Shown here: in pieces, positions 12,801 to 23,733 of the stretch
Layout of the letters: each line of letters begins with the position of its first letter
How positions within the stretch are numbered: position 1 is the stretch's first letter
Assembly (NCBI RefSeq): GCF_016545825.1
Contig: NC_052618.1
Location: 14,769,561-14,833,560, forward strand
Direction: 5' to 3'
Length of the DNA: 64,000 bases
Origin: Eucalyptus grandis
Taxonomy: Eukaryota; Streptophyta; Magnoliopsida; Myrtales; Myrtaceae
The notes under the pieces: model-generated
Databases searched by the model: none
What the model was told of the DNA's origin: nothing
Seen by the model: the letters and a program-made list of their open reading frames with translations, nothing else
Made by a program: the position numbers and the translations under genes

Positions 12801-13100
12801 GTACATGAAAAGATCCTTGATAATTTTAACTTTTGAAATTATTTGGGAAATCATTAAATCTGCGTTGCGTCATTCCCTCTTTTAACAAAAACTTCCTATT
12901 GTTGAAAGGAAAGTTTCACTATTATTTTTTGCAACTTAAAATCCTAAGAATTTTTTTTTTCAATTTTTCCAAGTTTTTAGCCGACAAATCAAATTTCATT
13001 CCCAATTATCAATGTATATCATCAACATAAACTAAAAAAAAAAAAAGAAGAAGATCATGATAAATGAATTTCCTCTCCTTGAAGTAAATAGGGAAAAATA
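9900..13100. other. AT-rich region, no gene supported
   Basis: Short open frames only, none with a recognisable domain; several are created by poly-T, CT or TA runs (10318-10335, 10439-10453, 10705-10728). A low-copy repeat lies at about 12215-12520, sharing ordered words with about 48770-49080. I see no RNA gene, and no transposon termini that I could pair. Confidence 0.5.
12215..12520. repeat. Dispersed repeat, copy 1 (partner at 48.8 kb)
   Basis: Shares with 48770-49080, in the same order and orientation, words such as GCTCAAATCAA, AACACTGAGTA, TCAACACGTTCAT/CCAACATGTTCAT, GAGAAATCTCATTA/GGGAAATCTCATTA and CCCTATATTAA. It has no coding capacity, and I could not find termini or target duplications, so its class is unknown. 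Confidence 0.6.
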
Positions 13101-13339
13101 AATAAAATATCAACAATTCTTTACATCTGAGAAATAGAAAGGGCAGAAGAAGAAGATCCCCTTGTTTTTCCAGTTTTCGCGTTTCAAGCATTTGGTCACT
13201 CTCTGCCTTCTCTCTCTGTCTCCCCCAACCCTCAGGCCGAGCTGCACCGCCGTATCGCGGCCTCCGACCACCGCCGCATCCACGCCGCCGGGCGACCTTG
13301 GATTCGGCAGCGGCGCCGCCCTCTCTCCCGCCTCCTCCT

Positions 13340-13355
13340 CCCCCCCCCCCCCCCC
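13340..13355. repeat. Poly-C homopolymer (C16)
   Basis: A run of 16 cytosines just 5' of the STIPL1-like start codon. It is a likely site of length error in sequencing and generates spurious Pro/Gly frames on both strands. Confidence 0.95.
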
Positions 13356-13406
13356 ACCAAAGAAAAACCTAGGTCCCTCTCTTCGGTTCTCCGGGATTGC
13401 TCGAAG

Positions 13407-14953
13407 ATGGACGAGGACCAGGAGATGGAGAGGTTCGGGATGGACAACGATTACGACGACGGGCAGTGGATCGACGGGGAGTTCTACTACCGCAGCGGAG
13501 GGAGAAGCGCGCGCAGACCAAGGACGACGCACTCTACGGCGTCTTCGCGTCGGGGGACTCCGATTCGGACTACGACGACTCCTCCAAGAGGAAGCATAGG
13601 AAGAACAGGGACCTCCATGGTAAGGCCGATCTGTCGAAGCCCGTGAATTTCGTGTCCACCGGCACGGTAATGCCGAACAAAGAGATTGATGAGAACTCGA
13701 AGAGGGAGAATGAGGATGACGAGTCCGCTGACGTGGATGAGGATAGGCCGGGATTGGGGGTTGGTGCTGGGGTGGGTTTTGGGGTTTAAGAAGCGAGACG
13801 ATGGTTTCAATGAGAACGGCGAGGAGGAGGATGGTTTCTTGCCGACGGCATTTGGGCGGAAGATCAAGGAGGGAGCGGAGAGGAGGAGAGAGCAATCAAA
13901 ATTGGAGAAGAAAGCGCAGCAAGGTGGGGCTAAGAGGGATTCTTATGAATCGGGGAACGTGGGCGGCTTCGAGAAGTACACCAAGGGAATTGGAATGAGG
14001 TTGCTCGAGAAAATGGGTTACAATTGGGGGGTGGTCTTGGGAAGAACCAGCAGGGGATTGTAACACCCATTGAAGCAAAGTTGCGTCCTAAGAATATGGG
14101 TATGGGTTTCAACGACTACAAAAGAAACTCCTGCAAAGGCGCCTGTTGCCTTGCTGGAGCCAGAGGAAAAGAAGCCATCACCTGATGTGCCCGGTCAGGA
14201 GAAGCTTTGGTCTAAGCAAGCGAAGAAGGTGACGGTGAAAAACAAAGCGAAATATATTACATCAGAAGAGCTGTTGGCGAAGAAGTAGGATCAGGGTGTT
14301 GAAGTTGTGCAAAAGGTACTCGACATGCGTGGACCTCAGGTTAGGGTACTAGCTAACTTGGAGAATCTGAACGCAGAAGAGAAGGCGAGGGAGAGCGATG
14401 TTCCTATGCCCAAGCTCCGGCACGATGTAAGGTCGATCGTGGACCTGGCTGAGTTGGATATTCAGTAGATCAATACGGACCTGAGGAATGAGAAGAAGTT
14501 GCGAGCTGAGGCAAAACACCAGAAGAAACAACTGAATAACGTGAAGGAGATAACGAATACGCTAGGCCTGATTGAGGAGGAAAAGTCAATGGGAACATTG
14601 ACATTGGACTCGCTAGCCAAGTCTTTTGGTGACATGCAAAGAAGGTTTCCTGATCATTATTTGCTCATTTGCACTCCCTCTATTTATCAAAGTATTTCAG
14701 GGATGGGATCCTATTCGGAATCCCTGCCTCACATGGGTTGGAAGTTGTTTCGCAGTGGAAATCTCTATTGCAATGACAGGAATGTCTTGATATATGGGAT
14801 TCAGGATCCCCTTATACCCAGTTGGTTTCACAAGTTGTCTTGCCTGCTGTGAGAATATCAGGCATTAACACTTGGGAGGCAAGGGATTTGGAACCAATGC
14901 TTCGATTTCTTGAAGATTTTGTGATCAGTCTTCTCGCATTTGGGCGCAATTGA
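13407..14953 (+). pseudogene. STIPL1/TFIP11-like spliceosome factor pseudogene, copy 1
   Basis: Remnant of the plant homologue of tuftelin-interacting protein 11 / NTR1 (STIPL1), a G-patch protein that helps the Prp43-type helicase disassemble the spliceosome in the nucleus. ATG at 13407 opens [13 protein letters not shown] frame change near 13490 leads to [10 protein letters not shown] (TIP-N region) and [11 protein letters not shown]; another near 13765 leads to FLPTAFGRKIKEGAERRR and the G-patch stretch GIGMRLLEKMGYNWG (about 13987-14030), whose glycine-rich second half is damaged. Further downstream are [35 protein letters not shown] and the start of the GCFC region (TLTLDSLAKSFGDMQRRFPD), broken again and lost after about 14930. 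Roughly 500 of the family's ~850 residues are covered, with at least four frame changes and stops (14286, 14466). No intron interrupts it; a processed origin is possible but no poly-A tail with TSD was found. Confidence 0.88.
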
Positions 14954-14984
14954 AGTTTGTCAGTTTCCTCTCATGTGAAGAGCA

Positions 14985-16490
14985 TTCGGATTTTTTTTTT
15001 TTTTTTATTTTCCATATTAACTGAATGTTGATATGCATGACAAAAGCAAGTATGCTGGCATCTTTGCATCGCTGCGGCACGACTCTTCTTCAGCCTCTCT
15101 CTGTCGACAAACACAGCACCTGAGCCTCCGGCAGTGGCTTTTTGTCTTAGAATCAGCAACATCCCGGCGCTCTTGAACTCGAACTTGCTCTCCCCGCTGG
15201 ATAAAGCTCGCTGATTTTCTCTTTCTATCTCTCTTCCTTGCTAGAGCTCGATACCTCCTCCAAAGTGCAATCAACGGCAATGGAAATTTGGAAGATGGCG
15301 AGAGGATGGGAGAAAATAAAAGCAAAACGGAAATCAAACAGACGAAATTTGGAATGAATTGAAGACAATTCTAGAGTTCAATCGGAGATGGAACGTCCCG
15401 GTATTTGTTGATTGTTGATTGAGGAAACTCCGTGGTCAAGTTCCGCTGCCACGGCAGCGAGGCGAGCGGCATCTTCAAACCGGTAGCGACGCTTTTTGTG
15501 CTTCGATCAGCGCTGGAAGCGACAATCGTCAGAGAGCTCAGTCTCGATGAATCGTTGGTGGGTACTCCTTTCGCGGTTGGATTCTCTCTCTCCAGATTTT
15601 CTCCGACCAGATGTTCTTTTGCATCTTTTCTCTCTCTCGATTTGGATTCTCCATATTCATCTCTACCAATTCAGATCTATCTCGGTTCAGATTCCTACAG
15701 TGAACGACACCATCAGATTCCATATTTGAGTCGTGGCCACACTAATTCCACTCTGATTCGTGCCGCCGCTTTCCTGTCCTTGCACATGTCTAGACCAGAT
15801 TTATATGTGGCTGGGCCATCTCAAGCTCATGCTGCCATCGCCGCCAAACCATCATCAAGGGTGTTTCATATCCAATTGAACTTTCGAGTCAAAATTTCGA
15901 TTCACTCCAAAATATGTTCTCTCGATTCTTTGCTTCTTTTTGTTTGTTCCCACTTCATCGCCTTCTTTCGAATTCCTTTGTTTCGCACATCTATGCCTCG
16001 GGCAAAGGGAAAGCGGGGTGTGTTCACTGCTTAAGAGAGCTTTATCTGATTGCCAAGGGTGAGGTTGGATGGATCACCATCATCTGGACAGGATCCGCCG
16101 ATTCGAAGGATGAGATTCTTCGGGTTCACTCTCGACACTCCTGCCGGTCCGACGTAGTTTCATCAACCAACCGCAACAGAGGGCAATCTGAGTCATCAAA
16201 ATCATCCGAAAAGATACGCCAAGCATGAAGATTGGCGGTGGTGAGCACGGAGAGAAAACAAGGAAGAATAAAAAGTCTCGAAGCGAAGCGAAGCAGTGAA
16301 TGGAGATGATTCGGATTTTGCGTGGGGAATGTGGGGAAAACGGGGCAAACAAGGTGAAGCCGGCGGTGGTTCTTTGGATGAGAAGGAAGTAAAGTGTTGA
16401 AATTTTATAAATAAATAAAAAAGAAATAAAAGACGAAAGGAAAATATAGAGAGCCCATGAGAAATCGGTCAAAAGGAAGACTTGCACGAA
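14985..16490. repeat. Unclassified low-copy repeat, copy A
   Basis: Non-coding as far as I can see, though frames of 60-200 codons occur in the GC-richer parts. The segment 15050-15395 is shared with 32560-32960 and, in part, with 16500-16685. The segments 15840-15950 and 16090-16130 recur at 16790-16900 and 16990-17030. Common words include CTCTTGAACTCGAACTTGCT, AACGGCAATGGAA and ATTCTAGAGTTCAA. A partial tandem duplication with 16490-17140 is the simplest reading. A poly-T run (14991-15006) separates it from the STIPL1-like remnant. Confidence 0.55.
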
Positions 16491-17140
16491 AAATGTAATT
16501 CGTCATTACATCGAGCACCTTCATTGCAAACTCGATCCCTCCTCCACAGTGCAATCGACGGCAATGGGAATTCGGAAGACGGCAAGAGAATTGGAGAAAA
16601 ACGAAATGAAATAGATATCAATAGACGTAGTCATTATGTATCGAAATTAATTCTAGAGTCAAATTGGAGATGAAATGACCTGGTGGTGAGTACGAATATT
16701 GACCTGACAGATATCGTCATTGTTACAGAATCGTCTCAATCTCGATTTCTCTTTGGGGCAACTCAACGAACACCTTCCCTATGTCCATCTTCATTTTTCA
16801 GCAAGTCTTCCTCCATCAGGGTCGTTTCCTATTCGATTGAACTTCCGAGTCCAATTTCGATTCATTCCAAAATATATGTTCTGTCGATTCTTGCTTTCCT
16901 TCATCTCCGCCTTTAGGATTTCAAATGCCGTTGCTCGCGTCCTTCGTTTCGTCTCTCTATGCCGCACACAATGGGGATGTCTTTGGATAGGATCTCCGAT
17001 TCGAAGGATGAGATTCTTTGGGTTCACTCTCCCCGTCCCGCCGCTTCAAGAAGCAGCAAGACTTGCACAAAAGATGGAATATCTTGAGAGGAAGATTCAT
17101 CCCATAACTCAGCCATCATTTTCTTTTTCTTTTCCTTGAA
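16490..17140. repeat. Unclassified low-copy repeat, copy B
   Basis: Shorter diverged copy of the preceding block: 16500-16685 matches 15240-15395, and 16790-17040 matches 15840-16140 (for example GATTCGAAGGATGAGATTCT occurs in both at 16102 and 17000, within 1-2 bases). Several hundred bases present in copy A are missing here. No open frame has a recognisable product. Confidence 0.55.
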
Positions 17141-17776
17141 AAAGGCATCAGAAACTCCAAACGACGCTATCAAGGACGCCCATTGCGTCTCTTCGCTTCA
17201 AGTACCTTTATTGGATCTCTCCCTCCATCCCGACGCGCTCCCCGGCTCAGTGAGTTCCGAGTCGCTCCACCATCACCCTCGCTATCTACTCGCCTCGTGA
17301 TCGATTCCGTCGCTCGCTGTCTTTAGAAACTTCGGTGATCCTCTCTCTCTCTCTCTCTCTTTTCCTGTCCTTCTTCCGGTTCGAATCATGCATTCGTTTT
17401 GTGGATTCTTAGGTGTTTTGACGGAGGTTTGAATCTGGTGTCCTTGAGTGATGTTTAATGCTATTGTCGTTTTGCTCATCAATGGAGTTCATGTCGGATT
17501 TTTTTTCTTTTTTTTTCCTTGTTTCCGACCGTGAATCCGAGACCACTTGGAAACGAGCGATGATTGAACTGAAAACGTCCCGAGAAATCGCCGCAAAGGA
17601 GCGAAAGTTGTGCAGTTAAGCTCGGTCGAACAGTGGTTCGGTTTTCCTCTATTTTTGGCATTATATAGTCACTTCGGATTCGCTTGGGGTGCGAGGGTGA
17701 CTCGCTAGCCGTTCTCGATCGGTCCTTCGGTTAACGCTTTTCTCGTATAGATTTCCGAGCGGCTTGGGACTTGGAG
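17141..17776 (+). promoter_or_regulatory. Presumed 5' UTR / promoter of V-ATPase B copy, with leader intron
   Basis: GC-richer leader sequence (17200-17340) precedes the V-ATPase start codon. A donor-like G/GTGAT at about 17333, before a CT microsatellite (17341-17361), and an acceptor-like TATAG at 17749-17753 would remove a ~415-base leader intron and join it to the short stretch before ATG 17777. Leader introns are common in plant housekeeping genes; this splice is an inference from sequence alone. No clear TATA box was identified. Confidence 0.4.
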
Positions 17777-18057
17777 ATGGGAGTAGCACCGATGAGTTAT
17801 GACATGGAAGAGGGGACGCTGGAGATCGGCATGGGTGAGCTTTCGGCCCTCTCCGCTTTCCAATTTTTTTTTTTTTTTTTTGGAGCTACGGACAATAAAG
17901 ATCTGCTTGGGATGCTTAAATCTCGTAATGAAGTTTTGTCTCGTATTGTGGGGAGTAGCTTTGTCTCCTTGTTCGTGGCTTATTATGTCTTTCGCCATCT
18001 AAATTTCACCGTGCTTGGAATCAGAACTTTAGTCATGGGATATTGTTGTTTTCGAGG

Positions 18058-18062
18058 CTTTC
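18058..18062. repeat. Target-site duplication of Copia element (left)
   Basis: CTTTC directly before the 5' LTR; the identical pentamer follows the 3' LTR at 23729-23733. Five bases is the normal Copia integrase stagger. Confidence 0.95.
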
Positions 18063-18593
18063 TGTTAAGAAACAAAGCCAGAACAGAGAAGCTGATAAAG
18101 GCAAAGAAGCCGACTCGACAAAAACAGAGCAAGCTCGGAGTAACCGAAGACCGGCCGGCAATCCTCGATCCAAGCCGAGCCGGCAATCCTTGTGAAGCGT
18201 GCTGATCAAGCTACTGAAGAAGCTACACGTGTGGCTAAGATTAATCATTCTGTTAATAAAAGTTGTTAAATCTGGTGTAAAGGTAGTTCGAGAAGTTAAA
18301 AGCCTGAGTATAAAAAGGGGCTAATGAAAATGTACAGAGAGGGTGAGAGAATTGATAGTTTTCAATAGAACTTGAATCTCCTTGATCTGAGCCTTCTTTC
18401 TAAGTCTTCGATAGAGATCTTTCTTTAGTGTTTTTCCTTTGATCTTCTTCTTCATATCTTAGAGTTCTACAAGATAGAACAAGAAGTAGAATGAACAGAT
18501 GTATGATGAAGTTTGCGGTTGATTGATTCAACAATTACAGACATGTAAGGTTTCTCACATACAAAGTTATATTCTAGATTCTGCTTCTTCTCA
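18063..18593 (+). repeat. Copia 5' LTR
   Basis: 531 bp, starts TGTTAAG and ends TTCTCA. A TATAAAAAG box at 18310-18318 is the likely core promoter, with the transcript start expected just downstream. Its first 130 bp repeatedly show CCG where the 3' LTR has CTG. Confidence 0.95.
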
Positions 18594-18606
18594 TGGTATC
18601 GAGCTA
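18594..18606 (+). promoter_or_regulatory. Copia primer-binding site
   Basis: TGGTATCGAGCTA immediately follows the 5' LTR. It matches, with one missing base, the TGGTATCAGAGC site that plant Copia elements pair with the 3' end of initiator tRNA-Met to prime minus-strand synthesis. Confidence 0.85.
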
Positions 18607-18761
18607 TATTCCCGGAAGTTGTAGATCTAATGCTTGTATTACGAAAGTCTGTACGAAGATTGCATGAGCAAGACAATACGAAGAACTTGTTGATTCTTGA
18701 TAAGATCTTTGAAGTATTACTTGAGTGTTTCTTCGTATCTTCAAAGTTTTCTCAAGATATA

Positions 18762-19850
18762 ATGGCAAACAGTTGCAGAAGTATCCTTTTCCTATTCATG
18801 TGAATATAGCCAACTTTGTTACAATCAAGTTGAATGAAGAAAATTTTCTATTATGGCAAGCACAATTTAGCAGGTTTCTGAAAAGTCAAGATCTAATTGG
18901 CTTCATTAATGGTGAAACATTACCACCTGCACAAATGATACAAACTGAGATTGGGGAAGTGATGAATCCTGATCACTTGGATTGGATAAAAACGGATCAG
19001 TTAATCTCATCATGGATAAGTGGTGCAAAGATCGTAGAATATCCTAAGCTTGATAATTGGGTTAGAAACTGCATTTGAAGTGTGGCAGGCTCTTATCAAT
19101 CGGTTTGCTCAGAAGTCTGTAGCAAAAGAATTTGAGTTAAGAGGGAAATTACAGGCTTGTAGAAAAAGAGATAGACCTTTGAGTGAATATCTTCGAGAAT
19201 TTAAGACTATCTGTGATCAATTGAATGCTATTGGAAAACCTGTTGATGATATAACCAGGATGTTCGGCATACTTGAAGGGTTAGGCCCTGAATATGAAAC
19301 CTTTAGAACAACTATGTACTGCCTCAAACCCCAGCCAGAATATGACGAAGTCATCTCTCAGCTTGAGAGATTTGAAACCAGATTGCAAACATATCCTGTG
19401 AATCAATACAATACAAACCTAGCACATTATGGACAAAGAAAGACTGAAACAGGTCTGCAGAGGTTTAATTCCAGAAGCCAAGGAGAAAGCATTCAAGGAG
19501 GATACAACTCTGGCAGAGGACAGTTCATCAATAGAAGAGATCGTGGAAATAATTCCACTGGAATAGGAAGGAGTCAACAGAGTAGAATGAATAATCTGAA
19601 TATAACAAGGCAAGACCAGATCAGTAAGAATAACTGGTCTAACTATGGACAGGGATTTAGACCATACACAAATTCTACTGAGAGATATCAAGTGTTAGAT
19701 CTTATCCACCACAAGGCTTAAATGGTGATAAGCGCATACAGGATACAAAGCTAATGAGTAATGGTCCTCTGGAATGTCAAATCTGTAAAAGACCAGGTCA
19801 TACAGCTCTTAGATGTTGGTATCGCTTTGATAATTCATATCAAGCAGATG
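18762..19850 (+). pseudogene. Copia gag remnant
   Basis: Capsid/nucleocapsid part of the element. A start ATG at 18762 is out of frame with the gag reading, which begins one base off and runs ANFVTIKLNEENFLLWQAQF to a stop at 19078; the next frame (from about 19050) carries FEVWQALINRFAQKS, REFKTICDQLNAIGKP and a Gly/Arg/Asn-rich tail to a stop at 19721. The CCHC zinc knuckle CQICKRPGHTALRC is at about 19778-19819 in a third frame. This UBN2/retrotrans-gag layout is typical of plant Copia. Three frame breaks leave no whole Gag. Confidence 0.9.
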
Positions 19851-22800
19851 AAATACCAACTGCATTAGCAGCCATGCATATTGAAGAACCATGTGGTTCA
19901 GAATGGTATCCAGACACAGGGGCCACATCTCATATTACTGCAGATCCTGGTATGATTCGAAACTATGCTGCATATAGTAGTAATGATACAGTTATGATAG
20001 GAGATGGGTCCTGTTTATCAATCTCATGTATTGGTAATGGAACATTAAATACAACAACTAGCATATTACCACTAAAAGATGTTTTAATAGTTCCTGAAAT
20101 CAAGAAGAATCTCCTTTCTGTATCAAAATTAACAGATGACTATCCTTGTTCCTTTATATTTGACAAACATGGGGTGTATATGAAGGACAATTACAATCAT
20201 ACAACAGTGAAGCTAGGAAGGAAAATCAAGGGGCTGTATCGAGTGGAATCTAAAGCCACAGAAGCATACTTCACTCAGACTCAACATGAAGTAGGAGAAG
20301 ATGTTTGGCATCAAAGGCTTGCTCATACCAGTTAAAAACAAAAGGTTCTGCAAACTCAACATCTAATACAATGTAGTTCGAAAACTCAAAATATGTGTAG
20401 CAGCTGTCAAATAGCTAAGAGTTCAGCTCTGCCTTTTCCTATCTCATACCATATCTCTAATGTTCCTCTAGAAAAGATACATTGTGATGTATGGGGACCA
20501 TCACCCGTTCCATCTGTTCAGAAGTTTCATTACTATGTCATCTTTGTTGATGATTTCTCTCGATTTAGTTGGATATATCCAATGAGAAAGAAGTCAGAAG
20601 TATATGATGTGTTTGTTATGTTTCAAAGACTAGTAGAAAATTAGCTTGATCACAAGATCAAAGTTTTTCAGAGTGATGGAGGAGGAGAATTCACTAGCAT
20701 TGAATTTCATAATCATCTGCAACAACATGGCATTAAACATAACATTTCTTGTCCTTATACACCAGAGCAAAATGGCATTTCAGAGAGAAAGCATCGACAT
20801 GTAGTTGAGTTGGGTTTAGCAATGCTGTATCATGCAAAAGTACCATTAAAGTACTGGGTAGATGCCTTCATGACAGCAGTATATATAATCAATTTGCTTC
20901 CCTCAACAAAACTACATATGAAATCACCTCATTATAGGCTTTATAAACAGAAACCAAGTTATGCTCATTTACGAGTGTTTGGATCAGCTTGCTATCCATG
21001 TTTGAGACCTTATATGAAGCATAAATTTGACCCAAGATCTCTCACATGTGTGTTTCTTGGGTACAAGTGAAAAACATAAAGGTTACGTATGTTTGTTGCC
21101 TACTAATGGACGTGTCTATATAAGTAGACATGTGGTGTTTGATGAAAAGGTATTTCCCTTTACTCAAAGAACTACTACGAGTATCAGCGGGGGGTCGATC
21201 TTTACAAACAATGGATAAGAGGATTGGTATCTCCTATGTCCAAAACTACGTAATGTATTCGCACAAGTTAATGAATCAATTGAATCTTTGTCGAGTACTG
21301 AATCAAGCCAAATTATGCCAGAAATACAGGACAATGGGATCAGCATACTCAATTCAACAGATATACCACAACTAAACATAATATCTGATGTTGAGTTACA
21401 AATCACTCCTGAAAATGCAGTCAGTAATATTGAAACAGTTCAGATCTCTCCAAATGATGAAGAACAAGTGTCTGTTAGTCAAGAATCTACCGCGACATCT
21501 CATATGAATACAGAACAAGGACAGATCAGTTCTGTATCAGGCATTACTCAAGGTACATTGTCTACTCATCCTATGCAAACTAGATTAAAATCAGGGATTG
21601 TTAAAGCAAATCCCAAATATGCATGTCTAGTTGAATATCAGGTTCCTGTTGAACCAAAGTCAGTAAAGTCTGCTTTAGCACACAGAGGATGGCATCAAGC
21701 AATGCAAGAAGAAATGGATGCTTTGTATGAAAACAACACCTGGGAGTTAGTTCCTAGAACTGATGAAATGAATGTAATTGGCTGCAAATGGGTGTTTAAA
21801 ACAAAACTTGCATCTGATGGGAGTTTAGAAAGACTGAAAGCTCGGCTTGTAGCCAAAGGTTTCCATCAAGAAGAAGGTCTTGATTTTACAGAAACCTTCA
21901 GTCCTGTAGTGAAGCATGCTACAATTCGAATAATTCTCTCAATAGCAATGATGAAACAGTGGCCAATTCATCAGTTAGATGTTAAAAATGCCTTCTTACA
22001 TGGCAATTTAAGTGAAACTATTCATATGGAACAGCCACCAGGTTTTAAAGAATCACAGAAACCCCATCATGTTTGTCTCCTCAGAAAATCTCTCTATGGG
22101 CTTCGACAAGCTCCTCGAGCTTGGTTTGACAAGTTTAGCAGTTTCTTACTAGAATATGGATTCTTTTGTAGTTCAACCGACCCCTCATTGTTCATCCTAC
22201 ACACTGGTACAGAAACAATCCTCTTACTGCTGTATGTTGATGATATCATTCTAACTGGAAGCTCAACTCAAATACTCTCCAATCTTATTACTGCTCTACA
22301 TCTTCAGTTTCATATGAAGGATCTTGGTTCACTCCATTATTTCCTTGGCATTGAAGTTCAGCGTACTCCAGCACATCTGTTTCTTTGCCAAGCCAAATAT
22401 GCCTTTGATCTTCTCACCCGAGCCCATATGCTCGAGTCTAAACCAATTTCCACTCCTCTTTCATTAAAACCAACTATATTGATCAATGACTCTATACCTA
22501 TATCCAATCCTGCAGAATATAGAAGCCTAGTTGGTGGTCTTCGCACCTTACATCAACTCGACCAGATATTGCCTATGCCACAAATCTACTATGCCGAAAA
22601 TGCGGGACACCTACTACTACCGCAGATCTCCATAGATTAAAAAGGGTACCGAGATATGTTAAAGGCACAATCAAATATGGCTTATTCATTCACTCACAAA
22701 GCACTATGCATCTCTATGGCTTCTCGGATCTTGATCGGATGTGCTGAAACTAGACGATCAACAACTGGGTTTTGCACATATCTTGGTTCTAATCTTATCT

Positions 22801-23150
22801 CCTGGGCAGCAAAGAAACAACCTACTGTTAGTAGATCCTCTACAGAAGCTGAATACCGTGCTCTTGCATCAACTACTGCTGATCTAACATGGATAAGCTT
22901 TGTTTTGCGAGATATAGGTTGTTTCCTTCCTTCTCCTATTACTCTATACTGTGATAATAAATCAGCTATCTCACTCACTGCTAACCCTATCCTACATGCT
23001 CGAACAAAGCATATTGAAGTAGACTTTCATTTTGTTCGAGAGAAGGTGTCTTCTGGGTCATTACGTGTCCAATATGTCCCAAGTCATTACCAACTTGCTG
23101 ATATCTTTACAAAACCCTTGACACGGGTAACACATTCCTATCTACGAGTC
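19851..23150 (+). pseudogene. Copia pol remnant (protease, integrase, RT, RNase H)
   Basis: Domains in order: aspartic protease (WYPDTGATSHI near 19903); integrase N-terminal zinc region (WHQRLAHTS near 20308, then a stop, with C..C at 20394) and catalytic core (CDVWGP, DDFSRFSW, QSDGGGEF, TPEQNGISERK); reverse transcriptase with LVAKGFHQEEGLDF, QLDVKNAFLHG, LYGLRQAPRAW and the catalytic YVDD (22233-22244) preserved; RNase H with STEAEYRAL and HTKHIE-like ARTKHIEVDFHFVRE. Breaks: stops at 20333 and 20642, a frameshift at about 21066, and frame changes near 21220 and 22545, where the RT-connection region is scrambled up to 22740. The RT core itself is open over 450 codons. Confidence 0.93.
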
Positions 23151-23185
23151 AAATTGGGAATCTGTACTCTTCCCATTCCCAATTT

Positions 23186-23194
23186 GAGGGGGGA
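23186..23194 (+). promoter_or_regulatory. Copia polypurine tract
   Basis: GAGGGGGGA lies directly against the TG that starts the 3' LTR, the expected position and base composition for the plus-strand primer. Confidence 0.9.
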
Positions 23195-23728
23195 TGTTAA
23201 GAAACAAAGCCAGAACAGAGAAGCTGATAAAGGCAAAGAAGCTGACCTGACAAAAACAGAGCAAGCTCGGAGTAAACTGAAGACTGAGCTGGCAATCCTC
23301 GATCCAAGCTGAGCTGGCAATCCTTGTGAAGCAGAAGCTGATCAAGCTACTGAAGAAGCTACACGTGTGGCTAAGATTAATCATTCTGTTAATAAAAGTT
23401 GTTAAATCTGGTGTAAAGGTAGTTCGAGAAGTTAAAAGCCCGAGTATAAAAAGGGCTAATGAAAATGTACAGAGAGGGTGAGAGAATTGATAGTTTTCAA
23501 TAGAACTTGAATCTCCTTGATCTGAGCCTTCTTTCTAAGTCTTCGATAGAGATCTTTCTTTAGTGTTTTTCCTTTGATCTTCTTCTTCATATCTTAGAGT
23601 TCTACAAGATAGAACAAGAAGTAGAATGAACAGATGTATGATGAAGTTTGCAGTTGATTGATTCAACAATTACAGATTACAGAAGGTTTCTCACATACAG
23701 GTTATATTCTAGATTCTGCTTCTTCTCA
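23195..23728 (+). repeat. Copia 3' LTR
   Basis: 534 bp, TGTTAAG...TTCTCA, collinear with the 5' LTR. Beyond base 140 the two copies differ at only a handful of sites (for example one fewer G near 23454 and a changed GATTACAG near 23675). Confidence 0.95.
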
Positions 23729-23733
23729 CTTTC
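23729..23733. repeat. Target-site duplication of Copia element (right)
   Basis: CTTTC, identical to 18058-18062. The sequence then resumes V-ATPase intron 1. Confidence 0.95.

Larger units (their letters stand above)
18063..23728 (+). mobile_element. Complete Ty1/Copia LTR retrotransposon, coding-dead
   Basis: A 5.67-kb element with all structural parts: TG...CA-bounded LTRs (18063-18593 and 23195-23728), a primer-binding site right after the 5' LTR, gag, then protease-integrase-RT-RNase H in Copia order, a purine tract right before the 3' LTR, and a CTTTC target duplication. It lies in the same orientation as the V-ATPase B pseudogene and inside its first intron. Reading frames are broken at several points in gag and pol, so it could not move by itself. 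By eye the LTRs differ at roughly 20 positions including indels, half of them in the first 130 bp, so the insertion is not very recent. Confidence 0.96.

Noticed and set aside
13110..13895. 261-codon minus-strand open frame with Arg/Pro/Val-rich sequence
   Set aside because: Antisense shadow of the STIPL1-like N-terminus in a GC-rich stretch crossing the poly-C run.
15432..16034. 200-codon plus-strand frame
   Set aside because: No domain, pyrimidine-rich composition, and the underlying DNA is a repeat whose other copies do not keep the frame.
17777..18205. Continuous frame from V-ATPase exon 1 into intron and LTR (144 codons)
   Set aside because: Residues after GLY at 17834 come from intron poly-T and the Copia LTR; the splice donor GTGAGC explains the exon end.
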